In this document: positions 26,802-36,114 of the stretch, one piece after another
How positions within the stretch are numbered: the first letter of the stretch is position 1
Layout of the letters: the number at the start of each line of letters is the position of its first letter
DNA from: Brevibacillus fulvus
GTDB lineage: Bacteria; Bacillota; Bacilli; Brevibacillales; Brevibacillaceae
DNA: 64,000 bases
Assembly: GCF_016908525.1 (NCBI RefSeq)
Contig: NZ_JAFBEB010000003.1
Coordinates: forward strand, 124,001 to 188,000
Direction of reading: 5' to 3'
The notes under the pieces: generated by a model
Database searches by the model: none
What the model saw: the letters and a program-made list of their open reading frames with translations, nothing else
What the model was told of the DNA's origin: nothing
Translations under genes and position numbers: made by a program

Positions 26802-28190
26802 TTAGGCGCGAACGTCGTCAGACAACCGAGATTTCGTTGTTTCCTGTGGCAATCGGCGGAACAACTGCAGCGTGATCACACCGAGAGTCAAGGCGGAGAG
26901 AAGGAAACTGAGACAAATGCCGAGCCAGAGTCCGACGATGCCAAAGGTGCTGCCTCCCCATACCATCAAGGGAATGCGGCAAAGCCATGCGGTGAAAAGG
27001 GTCGTAAACAAGAGCAGATGGACTTTTTGAAAAGCGCGCAGAATTCCCTCGAATACATTGGCGATGCCGAAAGCAATGTAGCCGACAGCAATGTAGCGAA
27101 GATAGGTAACCGCTTGCTGTAAGACGGCGGGGTCCTGGGAAAACAACCGCAACAGATAGGGGGCGGTGACATAAAAGAAAGCAGCGAGAATGATCATAAC
27201 GAACAGCAACAGACGCAAGCCGATCCGCAGCGTTTCCTTTACACGCAGCAACTGGTTGGCCCCGATGTTTTGCGCAACCATTGTGGAAATCCCCGAACTG
27301 ATCCCCATGATAAATTGTGTGATCAGACTGTCAAATCTGCTTCCGACTCCCATCCCGTTAATCACGATCGGTCCGTACGAGTTGACGATCGTCGTCGTCG
27401 CAACGACTGAGATGCTGAGCACCATCTGATTCAAACCGAGGGGAAGTCCGAGTTTGGAGATGTTGATCATCAGCTTCGGTGCGAAGTGCGCCTGACGTAC
27501 TCCCGCAAACACTTCAGGGTGGGCTCGCAACGAAGATAAACAAGAGAAAATGAGCCCGCAGATGTTGGCAAGTACAGTGGACAAGGCTACCCCACCGATT
27601 CCCAGTTCCGGAAACGGGCCGATGCCGAGTAAAAAACAAGGACTAAACAGCATATTGGCAATAATGCTGAAAATCGTTGCCCGAAACGGAGTCGTTGCAT
27701 CGCCGAGGGCGCGTTGAATTTGACTGAATTGAAAGAGCATCGTAATGGCGGGAAAGCCGGCCAGATAGACGGCGAGAAACCGATAGGTGGGCTGGAACAC
27801 TTCCAACGGTGTATTCATCAATTGCAAGATGCGTGTCAAGAACAGCTCGCCTAAGATGGCCGCGATCATACTAATGGTCAACATGAGCAAACTGCTGTTG
27901 GCAATCAGTTGAAAAGTTTGTTTCTTGTCTTTTTTTCCAAAACTTTGGGCGATCAGGATCGAACTGGCTACTCCGAAGCCTAACAGCAGGGTGAACAGAA
28001 AAAAGGAAACATTGAGGGAAATCGTCATTGCCGCAATGTCGGACGCAGACAAGAACATCCCGACGATGAACGCATCCCAAACTCCATTGATTTGAAAAGC
28101 CAGTCCGCTGATGATTGCTGGTGTCGAAAAAGCAATTAGATGTTTTTGCAAATCTCCTTGGGTAAAGTCTCTTTTGACTGAGGTTGTCAT
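26802..28190 (-). CDS. MATE-family multidrug exporter
   Basis: About 462 residues with twelve hydrophobic helices and two related halves; LIAFSTPAIISGLAFQING and the segment around SFGKKDKKQ match NorM/DinF-like MATE proteins. These antiport cationic or amphipathic small molecules against Na+ or H+. As the only transporter inside the biosynthetic region it is the best candidate for product export or self-protection. ATG 28190 lies ten bases after GAGAGGAG. It is divergent from the BtrH-like operon. Confidence 0.9.
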   Translation of the reverse strand: MTTSVKRDFTQGDLQKHLIAFSTPAIISGLAFQINGVWDAFIVGMFLSASDIAAMTISLNVSFFLFTLLLGFGVASSILIAQSFGKKDKKQTFQLIANSSLLMLTISMIAAILGELFLTRILQLMNTPLEVFQPTYRFLAVYLAGFPAITMLFQFSQIQRALGDATTPFRATIFSIIANMLFSPCFLLGIGPFPELGIGGVALSTVLANICGLIFSCLSSLRAHPEVFAGVRQAHFAPKLMINISKLGLPLGLNQMVLSISVVATTTIVNSYGPIVINGMGVGSRFDSLITQFIMGISSGISTMVAQNIGANQLLRVKETLRIGLRLLLFVMIILAAFFYVTAPYLLRLFSQDPAVLQQAVTYLRYIAVGYIAFGIANVFEGILRAFQKVHLLLFTTLFTAWLCRIPLMVWGGSTFGIVGLWLGICLSFLLSALTLGVITLQLFRRLPQETTKSRLSDDVRA

Positions 28191-28279
28191 ACCAAACAAA
28201 ACTCCTCTCGCACTGGATTACCACTAACAATAGTGCCAATCAGTCGGGAACGCTCGGCTAACTTTGCGGCAAACGATGA

Positions 28280-28313
28280 GAGAACGTTGAGAAAACAGCA
28301 AAAAAAAGCAGAG
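28280..28313 (+). promoter_or_regulatory. Putative shared operator, copy B
   Basis: GAGAAC-x3-GAGAAAAC-x3-CAAAAAAA-x3-GAG resembles the motifs upstream of 15061 and 40977 and lies 84 bases before the ATG at 28398. A possible -10 GATAAT is at 28344. It lies in the divergent region with the MATE gene, so may serve both. Confidence 0.4.
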
Positions 28314-28397
28314 TGTGTTGGCCAGAGAAATTCGTACAGTAGAGATAATACGGGCACGTACGGAGACCGTAACCAAGAAAAAGGAGTGGTTCAATCC

Positions 28398-29429
28398 ATG
28401 CCGAATCAAGTGCAGCTCCCTGTTCACCCCAATCCCGGTTTCGAAACAGAGTGTTACCATAATTTTCGCTTAAGCATCGTGTTGCGCAACGATCAATTGT
28501 TGCCCTGGTATTATAGCCATTTCGCGAATCTTGTCCTTATCGGCAAAGAGCCCGACGATTTCCCCATGATCAACTTCGCCGAACATTTGGAAATTTATTC
28601 AGAGGTACTGAAAGAGGAACGCATCCCGGATACCCCCGATTGGACGGAGTTGATCCGCAGCTGTCTTGCTCAAGGCGAATATGTGCTCATTTATTTCAAT
28701 TGGAAACACATCAAAGGTTCCCATTATTATCAAGTCCGCGATTTATTTCACGAAGCGTTGATCTATGGATACGACGATCAAAAGCAAGCATTTCAGCTGT
28801 TGGCTTTTGAAGTCGGTGGAAAAATTTATGGTGCACTAGAGGTATCTTACGAGGACTGTCAGCGGGAGTTTGTCCGGCTCCGGCGGGAGGATATGCACAG
28901 CCAAAAGTGGTTTGCCTATTTCGGCTTTCCGATCGCACGTATTCGGCTGAAGGAGCAACTGCCGACCAGCATGGATATGCGCCGGCTCTTTTTTTCATTG
29001 GATCGCGGCCGGGTAAAAGCGAATCCATCCAGCTATGAAGTATATGCGATGGGCTATGATCTCAATCTGTATTTGGCTCATTACTTTGGGCAGGTCATTA
29101 CGGGAGAGCGCCGGTTGCCGACCAGAGAATTTACCCGCTGGAATATTATGATCCATAAAATGGCTCATCACAAAAAGTTGATGATGAGACGGCTGGAGTA
29201 TCTGGATCCAGAAGGCAAGCAACAAATTGTTAGCAAGATTAAAGATTACTATGCGTTCTCCTCCAAAGCGCTTTTGAAAAGCCGCGCGTTGTCTTATCAG
29301 TATCAGCGAACCGGCGATGGTGACGCGCTGAAACGGCTAAGTGAACAATTTCAGTATATTTATGAACAAGAAAAACGAGCGACCGCACTGTTGATGGAAT
29401 TTCTGGTTTTGCATCAATTAAATGGCTGA
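28398..29429 (+). CDS. BtrH-like papain-fold acyltransferase candidate 1
   Basis: 343 residues. The N-terminal Cys19 in ECYHNFRLSIVLRND and the later His in FHEALIYGYDD, followed by a hydrophobic strand, follow the order of the BtrH N-terminal domain, which in butirosin biosynthesis moves an acyl chain from an ACP to an amine. The second half is helical and unrecognised. It starts at ATG 28398 after AAAGGAG; the longer frame is not supported. It opens an operon that contains two more proteins of this type and three ACPs. Confidence 0.6.
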   Translation: MPNQVQLPVHPNPGFETECYHNFRLSIVLRNDQLLPWYYSHFANLVLIGKEPDDFPMINFAEHLEIYSEVLKEERIPDTPDWTELIRSCLAQGEYVLIYFNWKHIKGSHYYQVRDLFHEALIYGYDDQKQAFQLLAFEVGGKIYGALEVSYEDCQREFVRLRREDMHSQKWFAYFGFPIARIRLKEQLPTSMDMRRLFFSLDRGRVKANPSSYEVYAMGYDLNLYLAHYFGQVITGERRLPTREFTRWNIMIHKMAHHKKLMMRRLEYLDPEGKQQIVSKIKDYYAFSSKALLKSRALSYQYQRTGDGDALKRLSEQFQYIYEQEKRATALLMEFLVLHQLNG

Positions 29430-29547
29430 CTCTTGTTCGGCTTTTTGACTCAGAAGGAGACAAGCCAGGCCGAGTATTCCCGGCAGTATTTTTCTAAAAT
29501 GAGACTAGCAAATGGGAAAGGGTAGTCAGTTGGGGAGGTCATGGCTG

Positions 29548-29790
29548 ATGTCAGTTCGCGAACAGGTGATTCGATTGGTAAGCAATGAGGGATGTGGAGT
29601 GCTCCCGGCGGAAGAAATCCATGAGCAGCGGTCGCTCTTGGAAATTGGATTTGATTCACTGCGATATATGGAGCTGGTTGTGCTGCTGGAAGAGACATTT
29701 CACATCACATTTCCAGATGAAATGCTGGAAATTTCAGCCGAAACCAACGTTTCAGAAATCATTCGGGCGGTGGAGTCGGCACACGTCTGA
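29548..29790 (+). CDS. Acyl carrier protein 2
   Basis: 80 residues with a clear carrier motif IGFDSLRYMELVVLLEETF (Ser37). GGGGAGG precedes the ATG by ten bases. It lies between two BtrH-like genes and is probably the donor carrier for one of them. Confidence 0.88.
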   Translation: MSVREQVIRLVSNEGCGVLPAEEIHEQRSLLEIGFDSLRYMELVVLLEETFHITFPDEMLEISAETNVSEIIRAVESAHV

Positions 29791-29811
29791 AGAAGAAGAG
29801 AGGTGAGATGA

Positions 29812-30750
29812 GTGCTGCAGTTGGAGTTTTTTACCGGTGTCAGTGATTGCAAGAACTCCGCACTTTTGACCATTGTCAAGGCTCATCAGTTCAATACAAA
29901 CTATCTGTTGTCAGGAAATCTGCGCTTCCAATATCTCCGGTATTCCGAGAAACTCGATGATTTTCAGTTTGACATGATTCCCAGACTGGAGGAGCAACTG
30001 GCGGAGCTTTATCAAATCACCCTGCAGGAGATTAATTCGTTTGAGGAAATTGAGCAATGCATTGTCGACGGCAAGTATCCGCTTGTGCAAACCGATATTT
30101 ACTACTTGCCGCATCGGGAAGAATATCTGGCTGAGATTCACGCAGCGCACTTTGTGATCGGCCAGTCTTACAATCAAGACCTGGATACGTTCAAGATTTT
30201 TGACAGCGTTCCCCCGTTTGACGGTGAGATTGACCGGGCGTTATTTGAACAGGCCGCGCTATCGTTTGGCGCTTGCGCCTATTTGCTTGATCGTTCGCGC
30301 CAGATTACGCCTGATCGGGCAACGATTACAGCTTTTTTAAGACGGCAGGCAGAACGTTTGTACCATGACTTTTATCTCTCGTCCGATGTGAGCATGGGCT
30401 ATCAAGGGATGCTTCGTCTTCAACAAGACATGCAGCAGTGGATCGAGGTATCGGTGGAGGAACGGCGACAATTGTTTTTTAAGTTTCTGATTAACAGTTT
30501 GGCCGTTGAACGATATCATCACGGGTTTACCCAATATATCCAAGCGGAATTAAAAAATGAACAACTGGTGGAAAAGTGCGAAAGTGCTGCAACAGGGTGG
30601 AAGAGAATTCACAATATTATTCGCAAACAAAAACATACAGAAAAGAACTTGGTTCCAAATCTGATCCGTTTGTTTGAAGAGGTTGTGGATGCGGAAAAAC
30701 AACTGATTGACGATGTGTATGAGTTTTTTCTGAGAGGGGGGATTGAGTAG
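29812..30750 (+). CDS. BtrH-like papain-fold acyltransferase candidate 2
   Basis: 312 residues, the clearest of the three. Cys13 in SDCKNSALL is followed by TDIYYLPHREEY and a His strand IHAAHFVIGQSYNQD and IFDSVPP, the layout of the BtrH-N/DUF4872 group. The C-terminal half is helical. The GTG start follows AGAGGTGAG, 21 bases after the ACP 2 stop. The likely job is aminolysis of an acyl-ACP thioester. Confidence 0.65.
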   Translation: MLQLEFFTGVSDCKNSALLTIVKAHQFNTNYLLSGNLRFQYLRYSEKLDDFQFDMIPRLEEQLAELYQITLQEINSFEEIEQCIVDGKYPLVQTDIYYLPHREEYLAEIHAAHFVIGQSYNQDLDTFKIFDSVPPFDGEIDRALFEQAALSFGACAYLLDRSRQITPDRATITAFLRRQAERLYHDFYLSSDVSMGYQGMLRLQQDMQQWIEVSVEERRQLFFKFLINSLAVERYHHGFTQYIQAELKNEQLVEKCESAATGWKRIHNIIRKQKHTEKNLVPNLIRLFEEVVDAEKQLIDDVYEFFLRGGIE

Positions 30751-31743
30751 GTGAAGGAAAAGTGCTATCCTCCGCACTCCCTTGCTGAAAAACTGATTCG
30801 ACAGTCGCCTCCAGATTGGCGTTTTCCCGATCAATATGGCTTGAGTGAAAGAGCGCTTGACTGTCGCCAATTAGCGATCAGTGAGGTATTGAAGTGGCAG
30901 GGAGAGACCGAAGTGATCCCGCTGTTTTTGAATCCGTTTGATTGTTCGGCACACCGGCTGGTTTTGCGGCGCAGTGAACCAAACTTGCAACGTGGCTGGC
31001 GAATTGTTCCATACTCAACGCCGAGTGTTCGCGATTTTCGTCCATTGATTCGTTCCTTGCTGGATGAAAAAGGATATGCATTGATCTTTTACAAAGCCTT
31101 TTATATGCCGTTTCATTCCTATTATGGCATTCACGATGTCGTGCACTGGTCGCTCGTGGTTGATTCCGATGAGGAGCAGTTGACCCTTGTGGACAGCTCG
31201 GGAACAGATGCTTATTTTTCCGGCTATGTTGGTAAAATTCCTTGGCGGCTCTTCCTGGAAGCAAGCGCAATGGGCGGGGCAGCAGGCGCGGCAACAATTT
31301 TGCGGCCGAATGGCACACAAGCGTCTTGGCCGGAAGAATTCCATCAGATTGTCAACGCTTCGCTTGCGGCAATGTTGGAGCAAGGAGGTCTCGCACAACT
31401 GGCCGAGTTTATCATCGAACTCGAACAAACCTCTACCGGCAGAGTGGTGAAGGAATTGGAGCGGTTGGAGTTTGATCTTCATTATTATCGTCGTTTGCGC
31501 GAATTGTGGAAAGTCGCGGCGGAACAGAGGGCCATTCCTGCTGTATATTTGCGGGAAGCGTGGATGGAGGAATTGCAAATGCTTTGCCGAGCATGGTCAC
31601 TCGTCGTCGGTTTGTTAATGAAGTGGAAACGTCAACCAGAGCGGGATTATCATCAAAAACTGGTCAATTACTTATGGCAAACCTATGCGAACGAACAGCG
31701 TTTTTTTGCCGAACTTGGCAAGCTGGCCGGAGGAATTCGATGA
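30751..31743 (+). CDS. BtrH-like papain-fold acyltransferase candidate 3
   Basis: 330 residues. Cys38 in LDCRQLAISEVL, then HDVVHWSLVVDSDEEQ and LVDSSG, again giving the Cys and His order of this fold. The rest is helical. It starts at GTG directly after the previous stop and overlaps the next gene by ATGA. The sequence has drifted from the other two, so each copy may use a different carrier or acceptor. Confidence 0.6.
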   Translation: MKEKCYPPHSLAEKLIRQSPPDWRFPDQYGLSERALDCRQLAISEVLKWQGETEVIPLFLNPFDCSAHRLVLRRSEPNLQRGWRIVPYSTPSVRDFRPLIRSLLDEKGYALIFYKAFYMPFHSYYGIHDVVHWSLVVDSDEEQLTLVDSSGTDAYFSGYVGKIPWRLFLEASAMGGAAGAATILRPNGTQASWPEEFHQIVNASLAAMLEQGGLAQLAEFIIELEQTSTGRVVKELERLEFDLHYYRRLRELWKVAAEQRAIPAVYLREAWMEELQMLCRAWSLVVGLLMKWKRQPERDYHQKLVNYLWQTYANEQRFFAELGKLAGGIR

Positions 31744-32840
31744 AACGGCAAGAGTGGGCACGGTTGGCGGAAACGATCGTCCATCACTCGCTTGGTCTTA
31801 AGCGCGGTCAGCGGGTGCTGATCGAAGTGGTTGGTCAAGCAGAGCCGCTGGTTGATGCGATCGTGCATGCCGTTTGGGACGTAGGGGCACACCCGTTTTT
31901 CCGTTTCCATCCGACTGAGGAGTTGCGGTCACTCATTTTACACGCCGATTCGCGGCAGCTCCATTTGCTTGCGACTCGCGAAGTAGAGCGGCAAAGAACG
32001 ATGGATGGATTTATCGGCATTCGCGCAGATGAAAATCTGTATGAGTTCAGCGATCTGCCCAAAGAGCAATATAACCGTTATGTAAAACTTTATATGCAAC
32101 CGTTGCAAGCTGCGATGGCAGAGCTGGAGAAATGGGTTTTGCTGAAATATCCGACCTATGGCATGGCTCAGCTGGCGAAAATGAGTTTGTCGCAATTGCA
32201 GCAAAATTACTTGGCGGCGTGCAATCTCGATTATCAAAAGTTGCAGGAAATGGTTCAACCTTTGGCGCAATGGCTGGAAAAAACCGAACACGTCCGAATT
32301 GTTGGTCCGGACACGGACCTCCATTTCTCAATCAAAGGGATTCCCCACTATCTTTGTGATGGCAAGTATAATCTTCCGGATGGGGAGATCTTCACTGCTC
32401 CGCTTCTGGAATCGGCCGAAGGGAAAATTACCTTTAACGTGCCGGCTACCTATATGGGTCTCATTTTTGAACAAGTTTCGCTGGAGTTTCGCCAAGGGAA
32501 AGTTGTCCGGGTGCGTTCCTCTGATGAGACGCGTCTGACTGAGCTGCTCAGCTGCGATGAGGGGGCGAGACAACTCGGGGAGTTCGGAATCGGTCTGAAT
32601 CCTTACATCCGGCAGCCAATGTATAACACCTTGTTTGACGAAAAAATGGCCGGAAGTATTCATCTTGCTTTGGGACAAGCATATCCAATGGCGGAAAACG
32701 GGAATGTCTCAAACCTTCATTTAGACCTGGTTTTATGTCAGTTGCCCGAGTTTGGAGGCGGATCTCTCTTTTTTGACAATGTCTTAATTCGCAAAGACGG
32801 GATGTTCCAGCCGCCGGAATTGCAGCGATTAAACCGATGA
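31740..32840 (+). CDS. M29-like leucyl aminopeptidase (thermophilic type)
   Basis: 366 residues. All metal-site residues of M29 enzymes appear in order: Glu in LPDGEIFTAP, Glu in LGEFGIGLNPY, His and Tyr in SIHLALGQAY, and His/Asp in LHLDLVL. It removes N-terminal residues from peptides. Inside this cluster, after three BtrH-like genes, it may remove an aminoacyl protecting group, as BtrG does by another mechanism in butirosin synthesis; this role is inferred. ATG overlaps the previous stop. Confidence 0.85.
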   Translation: MKRQEWARLAETIVHHSLGLKRGQRVLIEVVGQAEPLVDAIVHAVWDVGAHPFFRFHPTEELRSLILHADSRQLHLLATREVERQRTMDGFIGIRADENLYEFSDLPKEQYNRYVKLYMQPLQAAMAELEKWVLLKYPTYGMAQLAKMSLSQLQQNYLAACNLDYQKLQEMVQPLAQWLEKTEHVRIVGPDTDLHFSIKGIPHYLCDGKYNLPDGEIFTAPLLESAEGKITFNVPATYMGLIFEQVSLEFRQGKVVRVRSSDETRLTELLSCDEGARQLGEFGIGLNPYIRQPMYNTLFDEKMAGSIHLALGQAYPMAENGNVSNLHLDLVLCQLPEFGGGSLFFDNVLIRKDGMFQPPELQRLNR

Positions 32841-32857
32841 TAAAGAGGAGGACGGGA

Positions 32858-34009
32858 ATGGCACGAATCGCACTTGTCAGTCAAATCATGCTGGGACATA
32901 TGATACCCGCTTTGGACCTCGGGGCAGAACTGGCACGCCGCGGGCATCAAGTATCGGTACTGGCACCACGGCAACATCAAGGGTTGATTGAGGAAGCGGG
33001 CCTTATCTTTGTAGAGATCGGTTTGTACACCATTCCGCACAAATATATTGGGGAACTGTTTGCAGAGGTTGACGAGTTCATCAAGCGGACGAGCATCGAT
33101 CTGCTGATCTGCGATTCCGCGTTGGCGGCTCCTGCCTATGCGGCGGAATTGCACGGGATTCCCTGGGTGAGCTTTCAAACGACCGTGCCGCTTCCCGATC
33201 ATCTTGTACCGGGCGGAGAACGTTTGAACTCAAGATTGCGCGAGTTGTATGAGAAACAGCTCAATACCGTCAGACTGCAGCATGGACTGCCGGCGCTTAC
33301 GGATAAAAAGCGAACGAGGGGAGACTTCGCCGGCCTTTCCGGGCAGTTGCATTTGCTGATGGTGATCCCAGAAATGATTCCGGATTGGGCCAATTTACCC
33401 GAGCCTAGCCGGATTGTAGGCATATGTTCGTATGATGGCGACGAAGAATCAAATTGGATCGACCTCGATTCCGAAGATCCGGTCATCCTTGTCTGCTCAT
33501 CATCTGTTCAACGCGCTGAATTTGTTCAAATGATTCAACATTATCTTCACACCGCGGTTGAGGCATTTTCCCACAAGCCGTACAAACTGGTGGTGACCCA
33601 TCACGAACCATACCAGGGGGAGGAACCGCTCCCTGACAACGTATTATGGGTGACAGACTACCCGGTTCACAGCAGGCTGATGCCACAGGCCGATATTGTA
33701 ATCACACATGGCGGGTGTGGCACTTTGCAAAAATCGCTGAAATACGGCGTACCGATGGTCATCATTCCACTTGGGGCCGACCATCCTTTTTTGGCAGAAC
33801 ATTGCGAAAGTTTAGGGGTGGCAAAAGTGCTCACGCCAGAACAAGTTACCGTGGCAACGATGGAAGCAACAGTAAAGTCTATCCTGGGCGATTCTTCTTA
33901 TCGGCGAAATGCCCAGCGAATCGCTTCCTATATCTATGACCACGCTCCATGCAAAACAAGCGCCGATTATGTAGAAGCTTTGCTCGGTGAAACAAAAATT
34001 GTGGTATGA
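32858..34009 (+). CDS. GT-B glycosyltransferase, GT1/MGT-like (2)
   Basis: 383 residues. N-terminal LVSQIMLGHMIPALDLGAELARRGH and the C-terminal nucleotide-sugar site ITHGGCGTLQKSLKYGVPM with GADHPFLAEHCESLG are typical of UGT/MGT enzymes. GAGGAGG precedes ATG 32858. It is followed nine bases later by ACP 3. It probably glycosylates the product or an intermediate; a protective glycosylation is also possible. Confidence 0.87.
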   Translation: MARIALVSQIMLGHMIPALDLGAELARRGHQVSVLAPRQHQGLIEEAGLIFVEIGLYTIPHKYIGELFAEVDEFIKRTSIDLLICDSALAAPAYAAELHGIPWVSFQTTVPLPDHLVPGGERLNSRLRELYEKQLNTVRLQHGLPALTDKKRTRGDFAGLSGQLHLLMVIPEMIPDWANLPEPSRIVGICSYDGDEESNWIDLDSEDPVILVCSSSVQRAEFVQMIQHYLHTAVEAFSHKPYKLVVTHHEPYQGEEPLPDNVLWVTDYPVHSRLMPQADIVITHGGCGTLQKSLKYGVPMVIIPLGADHPFLAEHCESLGVAKVLTPEQVTVATMEATVKSILGDSSYRRNAQRIASYIYDHAPCKTSADYVEALLGETKIVV

Positions 34010-34018
34010 GGTGATACG

Positions 34019-34264
34019 ATGATACAAACCGAACAGATTTTAGAGATAGTAAAAAAGATCAGCGGCAGGCCGACGGCGGAAATGTCCTCTTCTTTTGCGG
34101 AGCTAGGCATGAGTTCGACCAACATTGTGGAAATGTTGATTGAATTTGAGATGATTTTTGATGTCGATGTACTCGATGAAAACTTAAATATTTTTGAACT
34201 GCAAACCGTCCAAGAAGCGCATGACTATATCAATCGGCTGGTCGAGAAAAAGGCAAACGGTTGA
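34019..34264 (+). CDS. Acyl carrier protein 3
   Basis: 81 residues. The carrier site is ELGMSSTNIVEMLIEFE (Ser33), where the Asp usual before Ser is itself Ser, a change seen in some butirosin-type carriers. It precedes the third KSIII-like pair by 31 bases. Confidence 0.8.
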   Translation: MIQTEQILEIVKKISGRPTAEMSSSFAELGMSSTNIVEMLIEFEMIFDVDVLDENLNIFELQTVQEAHDYINRLVEKKANG

Positions 34265-34295
34265 GCAGTCGCACAGACAGGCGAAGAGGTGAAAA

Positions 34296-35240
34296 ATGAA
34301 CAAAATTAATTACGGGATTGAGCAGATCGCTGTATATTTGCCCGAGCAGCGGGAAGCGGGTGAAAGGTTATTGCGAGCAGGAGTGCTCTCGCCGAAAGAG
34401 TGGGCGGAATTGCAGGCGCAACGGATTACCTCTGTACCGATAGAGCAGGAGCGCTCAACTTTGCAAATAATGGAGTTGACGCTTGACCAGCTGTTTGCGC
34501 GTGGACAGCTTCAACCGCAAAAGGTCAAATATATGATCGCTCCTTACCTGTACTACTCGTTTCCCTATTCGTTTGATATTTTCCGTTATCTCCGTCAACG
34601 GTATGAGTTAACCGATACCACCTGCTTCGCTGTTCAGGGATTGCTTTGTTCCGACTTTTTGATGGGATTGCAAATTGCGTGGAAATTGTTGCGAAACGGA
34701 AGAGAAGCGGACAGCCGTGCCATCATTCTCTCAGTGGAAAGATGCTTGCTGGACGATCAACGGTACGGAGGAAGCGCTTTTCTGACTGGTGACGCGAGTG
34801 TGGCCTGTGTAATCGGACAAGGTCCCCAGCATGATCAAATTCTTGCCTGCAAAAATCACATTGATATTCGGACGATACCGGCAGAAAAATTCCGCAAAAA
34901 AGAAGATTCGATTCAAGATTATGCGTTTTTCATTAATTTGGCAACGACTTTGCATCATTCGCTCCGCGAGGCTGGCGTAAAACTGGAGGATGTCAAGCTG
35001 TTTCTCCCAAACAACACAACGCCGTCTACCTGGCTGGGACTGGCCAAATTGCTGCGCGTTCCACCCTCCCGGTTTTTTACAGAAGGTCATCAGCTGATTG
35101 GCCATATGAACAATTGCGATTTGTTGTTGAACTATGATTTGGCGTGTCAGCGAGGGTTGCTGGCAAGCGGCGATGTCTACGTAATGCTTAGTCTTGGAAA
35201 CGGAGGAGGCGTTGGCTGTGCAGTCTGTCGCAAGGGATAG
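34296..35240 (+). CDS. KSIII-like condensing enzyme, Cys-containing (pair 3, catalytic)
   Basis: 314 residues. Nucleophile Cys118 is in VQGLLCSDFLMGL. The catalytic His position is Asn (LPNNTTPSTW) and the Asn position is His270 (IGHMNNCD), as in pairs 1 and 2. It is more distant from them than they are from each other. ACP 3 lies before and the degenerate partner overlaps its end by 23 bases. Confidence 0.78.
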   Translation: MNKINYGIEQIAVYLPEQREAGERLLRAGVLSPKEWAELQAQRITSVPIEQERSTLQIMELTLDQLFARGQLQPQKVKYMIAPYLYYSFPYSFDIFRYLRQRYELTDTTCFAVQGLLCSDFLMGLQIAWKLLRNGREADSRAIILSVERCLLDDQRYGGSAFLTGDASVACVIGQGPQHDQILACKNHIDIRTIPAEKFRKKEDSIQDYAFFINLATTLHHSLREAGVKLEDVKLFLPNNTTPSTWLGLAKLLRVPPSRFFTEGHQLIGHMNNCDLLLNYDLACQRGLLASGDVYVMLSLGNGGGVGCAVCRKG

Positions 35241-36114
35241 TCTTTATTTGTCTATGCCAGTCACTCACCGTCAGTATGTGGCGGAGAGGAGTCTAAACTC
35301 CTATGAATATAAGTTATATCAGCACATACGCACTCTCTACGGCTTTGATCCCGGCAATCACGAACCTTCGCTTGCGCCTGTTTTTTTTCATGATGAGCCT
35401 TGTTTACTGGCCGAGGCACTTTACGAGAAAACGCAATTTTCAACAAAAGTTGATTATTTGCTGTGTTGTTACAAAACATACCAATTAACCAAAAAGGTCA
35501 GCGCGCCATTGGCAATCCTAAAATCGCTTGGGCTGAAAAATGTACAAGCGTTTGCCCTGCATAATATAGGGGTATTAAGCCCGCTGATGGCGATCGAATG
35601 GACACTGGCAACGGATTCGACGGCGCTCGTCGTTTGTCTGGAACAAATTTACGACTACCAGGAAAGTCAAACCGCTGGCTATCCAAAGGCGGACGCACTT
35701 GCGATGTTTCAACTTTCATCAGCTCCAGGGCCGCTGGAAATATGCGGATATGATTGGACGCTTTTTCCGGGTTTGCCAGGGGAAGATGACGAACGGCAGC
35801 TTTCCGCACTTACCTGCCAACTGATTGAACAGCAATTGCAGCAGAGTCGGTTGGATCGGAAAGAGATAACCATTATTGCCCATTTGCACAGCGACGCTTT
35901 TCTTTATGCGCTGCAGCGGCAATTCCCGCATGTCTATGTGAGAGCCGACAGATACAATCTGCTAACAGCCGATCCGTTTTATTCTTTGGAAGAATATTAT
36001 GGCCAAGAGAAGAAAGACAAGGAGTATATATTGCTGACATTTGCTGATCAGGCAGCTGGTGTCGGCTGCATTCTGCTACGCGATTGCGCGGTTGAAAGGA
36101 GGGAAACGAGATGA
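35218..36114 (+). CDS. KSIII-like protein without catalytic Cys (pair 3, partner)
   Basis: 298 residues from GTG 35218, eight bases after GGAGGAGG inside the preceding gene. The nucleophile position is Val119 (HNIGVLSPLMAI). The C-terminal NLLTADPFYSLEE is the same motif found in 11339 and 16294. The stop overlaps the start of ACP 4 (ATGA). The third independent case of an intact plus degenerate pair in this cluster. Confidence 0.75.
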   Translation: MQSVARDSLYLSMPVTHRQYVAERSLNSYEYKLYQHIRTLYGFDPGNHEPSLAPVFFHDEPCLLAEALYEKTQFSTKVDYLLCCYKTYQLTKKVSAPLAILKSLGLKNVQAFALHNIGVLSPLMAIEWTLATDSTALVVCLEQIYDYQESQTAGYPKADALAMFQLSSAPGPLEICGYDWTLFPGLPGEDDERQLSALTCQLIEQQLQQSRLDRKEITIIAHLHSDAFLYALQRQFPHVYVRADRYNLLTADPFYSLEEYYGQEKKDKEYILLTFADQAAGVGCILLRDCAVERRETR

